Shown piece by piece: positions 56,960 to 64,000 of a stretch of 64,000 bases of DNA. The notes below the pieces were generated by a model. The model was not told the DNA's origin and made no database searches. It saw nothing but the letters and a program-made list of their open reading frames with translations. Numbering within the stretch: position 1 is the first letter of the stretch; every line of letters starts with the position of its first letter. The translations under genes were made by a program, and so were the position numbers. The stretch spans positions 42,806,696-42,870,695 of the forward strand of contig NC_087067.1 in NCBI RefSeq assembly GCF_963678635.1. The letters are read 5' to 3'. Origin of the DNA: Symsagittifera roscoffensis. Taxonomy: Eukaryota; Xenacoelomorpha; Acoela; Convolutidae.

Positions 56960-57354
56960 TAATGTGGGGTATGGGGTATGGAGGTAATATTTATCTTCAT
57001 CTCAGGGTTCAGTTGTACTACATTGTGGCTATTTTTTGATCCACATGGGACTGCGGTATCCCAGAAATAGGTTCGTCTTGAAAGTGTGTCAACGAAATGT
57101 ACTTTATTCTTATAAAAGATAGGGATTCTTTTATAGCATCGTTTATCTTCAAAAACATATAGTGGTGATACTTTTTTGGTACAGGTATAAAACCATAAAA
57201 TGTTTCCTTCGTAGTCTAAAAAATTTGATCTATTTCCTGATAGTAAATATCCTGCGTAGGGTATTTTTAATACTGCTAGTGCAAGTGATTGTAGGATTTG
57301 TGTCCTTTCTAATTCGCATAGTTGGTGAAGTGTTTCTAATTCAGAGAGTGACAT
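56959..57354 (-). CDS. LTR element, envelope-like frame 2 (131 residues)
   Basis: A short frame with a Tyr/Leu-rich first half and Cys in YTCTKKV and DKRCYKRIP. It abuts the next frame at a shared start-stop position. It is assigned to the envelope region by position only. Confidence 0.4.
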   Translation of the reverse strand: MSLSELETLHQLCELERTQILQSLALAVLKIPYAGYLLSGNRSNFLDYEGNILWFYTCTKKVSPLYVFEDKRCYKRIPIFYKNKVHFVDTLSRRTYFWDTAVPCGSKNSHNVVQLNPEMKINITSIPHTPH

Positions 57355-57384
57355 TTCTTGAAAAATTCGGCTAATTGTGTAGTC

Positions 57385-58164
57385 TTATTTCATATCTAAG
57401 TGAATATCATAGTGGATATTACCGAAATATGTACTATTCATTAGTGATAGTTCTTGTAATCGTGTGCTTCTAGTGTCATGGGGTTTTAGATGTCCACCAG
57501 GTTGACCTTTACTTTTTTGAAAATTAACTGGTATATATGATGTTCCTTCGTTTATAGGATGACTTGTGGCGTATGGGTCGATTTTTATTTTTCCAGTGGT
57601 CATGTCGAATCCTTTTTCGTATTCAACTAATATTTCGGAGTATTGTGTTTTGTGAAGTGGGTTTCTGTATTTACATGCAAGTTCTGTTTCTTGATATATT
57701 TGAAAACGTGTCAATTTATTTTCTATATTGTGTATGTTTCTAAAATTAGAACTTTGTTTTCGTGATGGATTTACTTGTTCATATGGAATTGATTGTATAA
57801 AATATTTTTCGTAAAATTTTATCATTCGAGCGTGTATTTTTGCTACTTGAAATGTTGTACATGTGTCTTCGGGGAACCAAACAATTGTTGCTTGTGTTCG
57901 TGTTGTAGGGTCACAATAGCCTTGATCGTTTTTACAAGGTAATCTAATTCCTTGATAGATCATTGTGTTGTCAGATAAATCGCGTGTGAGTTGTATTTTT
58001 TCGAGTTGTATTTTCCAATCGAAAAACATTATTTGTTGATATCCTTTATTTTTTGTGTCTGCTTTGCAGTTTGATGGGTTATTTATACCAATGTGCAGTA
58101 TCCAGTGTTTATCGTGTATGTCATAAGTTAATCTTCCGTGTGCGCCGTTAATGTGGATTGACAA
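57385..58164 (-). CDS. LTR element, envelope-like frame 1 (259 residues)
   Basis: A Cys-containing globular frame (NPSNCKADTK, LPCKNDQGYCDP, WFPEDTCTTF) placed after the gag-protease part, where envelope genes lie. The spaced cysteines and order suggest a surface glycoprotein, but I could not place it in a fusion-protein class. It overlaps the previous frame by 37 bp. Confidence 0.45.
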   Translation of the reverse strand: MSIHINGAHGRLTYDIHDKHWILHIGINNPSNCKADTKNKGYQQIMFFDWKIQLEKIQLTRDLSDNTMIYQGIRLPCKNDQGYCDPTTRTQATIVWFPEDTCTTFQVAKIHARMIKFYEKYFIQSIPYEQVNPSRKQSSNFRNIHNIENKLTRFQIYQETELACKYRNPLHKTQYSEILVEYEKGFDMTTGKIKIDPYATSHPINEGTSYIPVNFQKSKGQPGGHLKPHDTRSTRLQELSLMNSTYFGNIHYDIHLDMK

Positions 58165-58619
58165 ATATCTAATAATTGGAGTATATTATTTACGCGGTAT
58201 GCTTTTTCATGTATTGGTGATATCGTAGCGTTGGTTTTGCAATATCCTAAAAGTCCTAAAGGTAATGTTACTTGATACGGTGTATTGTTGTATACATGTA
58301 ACGAAATAATATCTGAATTCGAGTTTTTCAAATATTTTATGGATGAAATTGTGATTTTGAAAAACTTATGGATAGGTTTGAATTCAAAGTCTGACATATA
58401 GAGTTGTTGTTTATTTTGATTTTTATCATATTGGTGATTTTGTTTTATTGAACAATTATATATGTTTCCTGAAAGTGGTTTCAGGTGTTTTCTTTGTTGG
58501 TTATATATTGGATAAAATTTTGAAAAGAATGGTGGTTGTTTATTTAATCTTTGAAAAAATGTTAGGGATGTGTCTTTTGTTTTTGTGTATTTATCTTTGA
58601 TTAGTTTTTTACTATTCAA
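58128..58619 (-). CDS. LTR element, frame following the protease
   Basis: A 163-residue frame. Its later part (LHVYNNTPYQVTLPLGLLGY) resembles the short segment that in Ty3/gypsy polyproteins lies between protease and reverse transcriptase. No catalytic motif is visible within it. Confidence 0.5.
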   Translation of the reverse strand: MNSKKLIKDKYTKTKDTSLTFFQRLNKQPPFFSKFYPIYNQQRKHLKPLSGNIYNCSIKQNHQYDKNQNKQQLYMSDFEFKPIHKFFKITISSIKYLKNSNSDIISLHVYNNTPYQVTLPLGLLGYCKTNATISPIHEKAYRVNNILQLLDICQSTLTAHTED

Positions 58620-58714
58620 GATGTTGATTGTTGGTATATATTTAGAGATAAATGGTATTCCAATGATATTGTGTTTAATATCAGTGATATGAAATATTTG
58701 TTTAAATGGTTTAT

Positions 58715-61700
58715 TTAAAATTTTATTTGTTCTATTGTTCTTGTGGGGAGAAGAAATAATTGAATTTTTCCATAGTTTACCAATGTTGATCCTTGTGCTG
58801 TTGCTAGTTTACTGGAGGTTGCAAGAGGTGTTAGTTTTGGGTGTAATGTTTTTATCTCATTCCATGTGGGAATGTTTATTATGTTTGATTCTGCTCCTGA
58901 ATCAATTAAAAAATCAATTTCAAGATCTGGTGGTTGAAATTCTTTGTTTTTTGGACTTTCTAAAAGAAATGGTATTGTCCAAATTTTTTTTTTGGCTTGT
59001 TCTTTTTGTATATTTTGATAGATGTGATTTGTATTTAAACATTTTGTTTTGTCATTTTCATTGGTTTTATTTACAGTGTTGTTTTCGTTAGTTTCTTGTG
59101 CCGTTTGTGTGGAATGGATGGGTTCAATATAATAATTGTGAAGGAGTTCTAATTGATTTTCATATATATGTGATGAAAAAGGTTGTTCATATATAATAGG
59201 TTCGTAGTCATTTTCGACTGCTATCATATTGATGGAGATGGTGTTTTCTGTATCACTTTCTGAATCTGATGATCTACAGTTTATTTGATTTAGTTGTAGT
59301 TCGTCATTTACTGTGTCATCAATACCTGGGGGGTCTGATGTTGTTTCTGGATTTGATTGTACTTGATTAATACGTCTTTGATGTTTAGGTGTACTACTTC
59401 TGTGGCGATTGTTAGAATTATTATAATGGTTATTATTTCTGTGCGGTGATTGGGAATAATTTCTATAACGATTATTATAACTTGAATGTCGATTTTGTGA
59501 ATTGTTTCGTGATCTGTTTTGATAATTATCGTTTGATCTGTTATAGTTTGATCTGTTATATGAGTTATTCCTTGTTCGATTGTTCGGGTAATTCTGATTT
59601 CGGTTGTTTGAATAACTTCTATTTCGATTATTGGAGTAGTTTCTATTTCTATTATATGATGAGTTTCGTGATTGATTGTGTGGATAGTATTTATTCCTTG
59701 ATTGGGAATTAGATCTAGAAACAAATTGTGTTGTATTTGAATTTGATCTGGAGTAGTTATTTCGACTATTTGGTCTATTGTAATGATTTTGTGAAGAATT
59801 CTGTGTATTTCTTCGTTCTGGTGATCTTCCTCTATAACTTGAGTTATATGGTGATTGATTTCTCGTGTAATTGGTATTGTTCGGAAGTGGTTTTCCTGAA
59901 CTGTTGTTGCTGTATACATTTTTGTTTGGTAGATTTTGATCTTTCTTCATGTATTGATAGAATGATTTATTTGGTTCTTTATATTTTTGAGAATTGTTTT
60001 GATTGTCCTGTTGTTTTTGTCTACATTCAGAAATACTATGTCCGTATCGTCGGCAATAATTACACCATTTTTTGAAAGATGGTTTGCCTTTAAAGTTTGG
60101 GTGTTTTTCATAAATATTGAGTATTTCAGTGATTTTTTCAACGAGGTCTTTATCTGATTCCTGTATATTGTTGATATTTGTGGTATTTGTTTCAATTCGA
60201 TTAACATATTGTAATTTCAGATTTTCTGTTTCTTCAAGTTTCATTGTGATTTCCGCTTGCTCTAGTTTGTCTACTAGTTTTCGAAAATCTAAATCGGGCT
60301 CTCGAATTGAGGAGGGATGGGATGCTCTCTTTTTCATTGCTATTTTCCTTAATTGAGGTGTTAAGGTCATCATTAAGATTTCTGTCATTTTTGTGTTTTT
60401 ATAGTCGTGTGTATTTAATGAATATGCTTTTCGAACTAGTGTTTCGATACGTACTGCTAGTTGTTTGATGGTTTCATTTGGTAATCTGCGATTTTCATTA
60501 CATAAAACTCTTTGTTGTTGTTTATTTCTCTCGGAGTCAAACTTTTTTAAAAATTCTTGTGTAAATCTTTTCCAATTTGATTTTATTTCTATAGGCAATA
60601 CTGAAAACCATTTTTGGGCTGCGCCGTCTAAGGTTGTCTGTATCAACGCTGTGCGTCGATGTATCCAATTTTGATGTAGTGGCGTATTAATTGGTTCAGG
60701 TCCTATATTTAAAATTAAATTTGCTGTTACTCCATTTAAATAATCTTCTACAGAATATTCAGGGTCTGTTCCTGTGAATACCATTAATGGTTTGTTTGAT
60801 GTTATTGATGATCCACCCATAAGGTATGGTTTCATTGTCATTTGTAATGATTCTGCGGCATTTGGCATTTGTGAAAAATTTGAAAGTTGATTTTTTGTTA
60901 TTTCGTGTTGTTGAAGGTAATATGGGAGTGGTATTTCATTTTGCATTTGTGTTGGTTGATACGAGTGTGTAATCATTGGGTTTTGTGGCTGAATTGGTTG
61001 AAAAGATTGTGTATTAATTGGGTTTTGCATTTGTATTGGTTGTTGATTTTGTGTATCTATTGGATGTGGAGAAAAATTTCTATGATATGTATGTGGTTTC
61101 TGCACTCTTTGTCCACGATATTCTTGAGTGTATGGTGCAAATATATCTGGTTGTAAATAATCATCATCAGAGGATATATAATCCGTTTGATGAGGTGCTT
61201 GTTTTTTATTTTTATTCTGTTGAAAGAATGGGTAATTTTCACTACGATCCTGTGGAGGATGTGAATTAGTTTGAAAATTTACTGAGTTGGTTGTTGCCAT
61301 TGGGTTATCCCAATATTGAGATCTTATCTGATTATTATTATTTTTTCGTGGGGGATAGTTTGTTTTTGATGAATGTGCGTATTTATAATTGTGTTCTGCA
61401 AAAGTGTTTTTTGTGAACGTTCTGCGTGTTTTTGACCATTTTGTCATGGGTCTATATGTTTGATAATCCATTTGTGAATATTTTGGAGCAACCGAAGGTT
61501 TAACGGTTGATTTTAAGGTTACCTGTGCTAGTGAAGTGTTTGTATTTCTTGGTGTTGTTAAATTTGGACGTATCGGTGAAATACTTTGTTGTGTAGTTGT
61601 TGTTGTCTGGACGATTTCTTCATTTATGAAGTGTGATGGTGTTTGAACATCTTGTTGAGTGAGATTCCTAGTTCCATTAAGGTTTTCATTGTGTATGACG

Positions 61701-62596
61701 GTCGAATTTAAACTGTTATTTCGCGTATCAGGTAAAAATGTATTGTAGTTTAATGGTGTTGCATCAATGGTTAATGGTACTACTCTTACATAATCTCTTG
61801 CATAAGATATTGTACTTATTGCTTGACTTGAGATTGATTGTGGGATATTTATGAATGCATAATGAGACCATTCGGGGTCCCAAACGTAGTCTGACTGTTC
61901 TGTGATGGCGGTATCATCGTTTGAAATTTGAGGTCTGAAATTTTTTTTTGCTTGTGAAATTAAATCTATATTATGTGTGAAATAATCTATTATAAACCAT
62001 GCCAAAATTTTTTGTAAGTCATGTTTTGTATGTTGTGAAACTTCATCTTTAGTGAAATTTTCTTTAATTATATGTAGGAAAGTTGAAAATAGTGTGATTT
62101 CATGTCGTATCGTTATATGTTTGGATGTCTCTGTCGGTGAGGCATTTGAGATTGGGGTTTCGTTTTCTAATATTGAAATATAACTATATATTATTGCAAA
62201 AACTTCATTAGTAAATATGGAGTTTGCTCTTTGTGAGTTATGATATTGTATGCTTTTTATATATTCTAAGAATACTTTTGAAAATTCTAAGTCAAGATCG
62301 TCTGTTTGAATTACATATCTGCGGTGATTCGGGTTTGGTGTACTGAATTCTATGGTGTAGATTCCGTATTGTTGTGTTAAATTACATATATCTTTCAGAT
62401 AGTGATCAATAATCTGTCTTTTTATTTTAACATCTGGGAACTCTGCTTTACATGGGCTGATTCCGGGTTCAAACAAATTTAGGAGGAAATTCTTGCAAAG
62501 ATCATATTGTCCTCTATTATCGGGTGCATCTACGAGGAAGGGGTAGATATCGTCATCATCTGGACTATCTTCACTTGGAGTGTGTGTTTGGCTCAT
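58715..62596 (-). CDS. LTR element gag-protease frame (1293 residues)
   Basis: Residues ~1-590 are a long polar extension not usual for gypsy gag, partly Gln/Pro/Asn-rich. Residues ~600-800 match the gag capsid core (GAAQKWFSVL, WKRFTQEFLKKF, IKQLAVRIETLV). A single CCHC knuckle (CNYCRRYGHSISEC) lies at ~844-858. Residues ~890-1070 are a low-complexity Arg/Ser/Asn/Tyr region with recurring NNRNRSYS-like units, probably RNA-binding. The end holds an aspartic protease active site, FLIDSGAESN, near residue 1230. Gag packages RNA and the protease matures the particle. Confidence 0.82.
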   Translation of the reverse strand: MSQTHTPSEDSPDDDDIYPFLVDAPDNRGQYDLCKNFLLNLFEPGISPCKAEFPDVKIKRQIIDHYLKDICNLTQQYGIYTIEFSTPNPNHRRYVIQTDDLDLEFSKVFLEYIKSIQYHNSQRANSIFTNEVFAIIYSYISILENETPISNASPTETSKHITIRHEITLFSTFLHIIKENFTKDEVSQHTKHDLQKILAWFIIDYFTHNIDLISQAKKNFRPQISNDDTAITEQSDYVWDPEWSHYAFINIPQSISSQAISTISYARDYVRVVPLTIDATPLNYNTFLPDTRNNSLNSTVIHNENLNGTRNLTQQDVQTPSHFINEEIVQTTTTTQQSISPIRPNLTTPRNTNTSLAQVTLKSTVKPSVAPKYSQMDYQTYRPMTKWSKTRRTFTKNTFAEHNYKYAHSSKTNYPPRKNNNNQIRSQYWDNPMATTNSVNFQTNSHPPQDRSENYPFFQQNKNKKQAPHQTDYISSDDDYLQPDIFAPYTQEYRGQRVQKPHTYHRNFSPHPIDTQNQQPIQMQNPINTQSFQPIQPQNPMITHSYQPTQMQNEIPLPYYLQQHEITKNQLSNFSQMPNAAESLQMTMKPYLMGGSSITSNKPLMVFTGTDPEYSVEDYLNGVTANLILNIGPEPINTPLHQNWIHRRTALIQTTLDGAAQKWFSVLPIEIKSNWKRFTQEFLKKFDSERNKQQQRVLCNENRRLPNETIKQLAVRIETLVRKAYSLNTHDYKNTKMTEILMMTLTPQLRKIAMKKRASHPSSIREPDLDFRKLVDKLEQAEITMKLEETENLKLQYVNRIETNTTNINNIQESDKDLVEKITEILNIYEKHPNFKGKPSFKKWCNYCRRYGHSISECRQKQQDNQNNSQKYKEPNKSFYQYMKKDQNLPNKNVYSNNSSGKPLPNNTNYTRNQSPYNSSYRGRSPERRNTQNSSQNHYNRPNSRNNYSRSNSNTTQFVSRSNSQSRNKYYPHNQSRNSSYNRNRNYSNNRNRSYSNNRNQNYPNNRTRNNSYNRSNYNRSNDNYQNRSRNNSQNRHSSYNNRYRNYSQSPHRNNNHYNNSNNRHRSSTPKHQRRINQVQSNPETTSDPPGIDDTVNDELQLNQINCRSSDSESDTENTISINMIAVENDYEPIIYEQPFSSHIYENQLELLHNYYIEPIHSTQTAQETNENNTVNKTNENDKTKCLNTNHIYQNIQKEQAKKKIWTIPFLLESPKNKEFQPPDLEIDFLIDSGAESNIINIPTWNEIKTLHPKLTPLATSSKLATAQGSTLVNYGKIQLFLLPTRTIEQIKF

Positions 62597-63038
62597 TTTT
62601 TCCTTTAAGGACTGTTAATAGGTAATTATCGATGTGTCTAATAGGTTGATTCCAATTATACAAGTGTACTGGTTTGTGTTTATATTGCTTTTTTATTCTT
62701 CTTTTTTCTCTTTTTGATGAATTTGAAGTTGTTTCTGAGTCGGAAAAATATAATTGATCGTGAATGGGACAATTTTTATCAATAGATTCTTTTAATTTAT
62801 AAAGTTCGTCTAAATTGCTGGCTTCTGATTCTGAAAATGCGTTTCTATTTTTGGAAAATCTTTTTCGTGTTATTTGTCTTTGTTTGGTTATTATTTTCTT
62901 TTTTAGTGTTTGTCGTTTTGTTCTAATATATCCAACTGTTTGTGTATGAGGTGTGATTACAAGGTCGTATTTTTTGTTATCTATTTCACAGTTGTGTAAA
63001 ACGATTGTTTGTTTGTTTCCTAGATTTTTAAATGACAT
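62571..63038 (-). CDS. LTR element, small leading frame (155 residues), unassigned
   Basis: A basic frame (Lys/Arg-rich middle, KREKRRIKKQYKHK near residue 110) that overlaps the start of the gag frame by about 26 bp. I know no family for it. It could be an accessory or leader-encoded protein; its position at the 5' end of the element is the only clue. Confidence 0.5.
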   Translation of the reverse strand: MSFKNLGNKQTIVLHNCEIDNKKYDLVITPHTQTVGYIRTKRQTLKKKIITKQRQITRKRFSKNRNAFSESEASNLDELYKLKESIDKNCPIHDQLYFSDSETTSNSSKREKRRIKKQYKHKPVHLYNWNQPIRHIDNYLLTVLKGKNEPNTHSK

Positions 63039-64000
63039 AAGGTTTAGGATGAAGGATGCAAAAAGTTGTTAGATGATTGCTATTTTCTTAAACTGTTAGT
63101 CCTTACGATTTTTTGGTTAGCTTAACCGGGGTCTATTTGTTCAGGGTTGGAGAGAAAAGTATATCGATTCCGAAGAATGATTTTTTACTTTCTCGTGGCT
63201 AGTATAAGCTAAGGTGTTAACTTACTTAATCTTACTTAGGGGTAGTGATTGTGTTCAAGCGTTGGAGAATAGTAAATCGATCCACAAGGTTCAGGTATAA
63301 TTAGAACGCGAGTAGTTCGTTAGATACTATTTTAAACTTACTAAGTCTAAGATTTATCCTGGGTCTGATAAGAGGAGGGTTCAAGTGAAGGATGAATAAC
63401 CGAAGTTCTTCACTGTTTATCCTAATTTGAATGATTAGTTTTGTTCAAAAATTTCTATTAGTCTTGGGTTTTTTGAAAGGGTTGGATAGTGAATCGACGT
63501 TTGAGGTCGTTAGACACTAGCTAAATGGGTGGGGGAGAACAAAATTGTTCTTTTTGATCCAAGGATAGGCCTTGATGATCAAGTTTTAAATTTAATGAAA
63601 TAGAAAAATTTAATGTAGATCCAAGGATAAGCCTTGATGATCTGATTTTAAAATTATATTTTAAGTTTAAAATGGTTTAAATTGTTCAAAATGTTAGTTT
63701 TTGATATTTAGTGAGCTTATGATTGCTGTTATGTTTAGGTGATGAAGCTGGGACAACTGATGATTTTATGATTACTAACAATTTATTGTCATGCTACTAA
63801 TTTTTGTTTTGATTTTCAATAAATATTTTCCAAACATGTTTTATATAATACTGCAGAATTTAGGAAAACGATCTGAGATCTTTTTATCAATCGTTATTGT
63901 ATATTAATAGTTTTGTTTAGCGCCTGAAATGATCATGAAGATTGACTTCAAGATTTTATGTTTGCAAATGAAAATCTAAATTCATTGCTAATAAAATTCT
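63039..64000. other. Region upstream of the LTR element frames; possible leader or LTR
   Basis: No gene. It should contain the element's leader and part of the 5' LTR. A tandem duplicate of GATCCAAGGATA, CCTTGATGATC occurs at 63556 and 63618 (about 62-bp period). No primer-binding site was identified with confidence. Confidence 0.4.

Larger units (their letters stand above)
54267..63038 (-). mobile_element. Envelope-bearing Ty3/gypsy-like LTR retroelement fossil
   Basis: A minus-strand retroelement of at least 8.8 kb. The parts recognised are a small leading frame, a very long gag with CCHC zinc knuckle and an aspartic protease at its end, a short protease-following frame, a run of envelope-like frames with hydrophobic segments, and a long unassigned last frame. 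The gag core and DSGA protease are of Ty3/gypsy type. It is broken, with at least one large break; others cannot be counted by eye. Long open frames suggest that it is fairly young. LTRs could not be matched, so the true ends are unknown. Confidence 0.75.

Noticed and set aside
52261-64000. LTR pair flanking the retroelement
   Set aside because: Tried to match 52.3-54.2 kb to 63.0-64.0 kb by eye without a convincing repeat; the outer LTR may extend beyond the window.

Overview
This is nuclear DNA of an animal, probably a marine or other invertebrate: AT-rich, with GT-AG introns of several kilobases full of transposable elements, and two host genes recognisable by conserved exons. The species cannot be named from the sequence; a tunicate or larvacean is one possibility because of the compact LD/LIM gene and the envelope-bearing Ty3/gypsy-like element, but this is not shown. 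|| Layout. 1-15.3 kb is a graveyard of retroelements: two Penelope-like elements (PLEs) facing tail to tail in a ~2.9 kb palindrome (the better preserved one at 2052-5927), then three LINE pieces of the CR1/L2/Jockey type on the minus strand (7905-11263, 11488-13972, ~13973-15300). 16.0-30.1 kb holds eight coding exons of paxillin on the plus strand: two LD motifs, a tyrosine-rich linker and four LIM domains, a 498-residue reading frame with consistent splice phases. Its introns contain a hAT element (21869-22995) with perfect 8-bp target duplications, a ~167-bp satellite (23350-25300) and several dispersed repeat families. 29.8-39.1 kb is a triplication in which the last paxillin exon, its 3' UTR and downstream repeats occur three times in tandem. 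39.2-43.4 kb carries a second host gene on the same strand, the plasminogen receptor PLGRKT (three coding exons, 145 residues, C-terminal lysine). 43.4-54 kb is gene-poor, with a candidate C-type-lectin-like exon (48419-48774), one clear MITE (48870-49326) and other inverted repeats. 54.3-63.0 kb on the minus strand is an envelope-bearing, Ty3/gypsy-like LTR retroelement fossil with long gag-protease, envelope-like and unassigned reading frames. || Working together. Paxillin is the focal-adhesion scaffold linking integrins to signalling; PLGRKT is a small membrane protein that binds plasminogen. They are neighbours in the same orientation, but nothing here shows shared regulation. The most notable observations are a PHD finger lodged inside the PLE reverse transcriptase between the conserved B and C motifs (in both copies), the threefold paxillin terminal exon with its own poly(A) signal in each copy, an intact BED-plus-dimerisation reading frame in the hAT derivative, and a dispersed repeat whose 3' hairpin coincides with breakpoints in the triplicated region.
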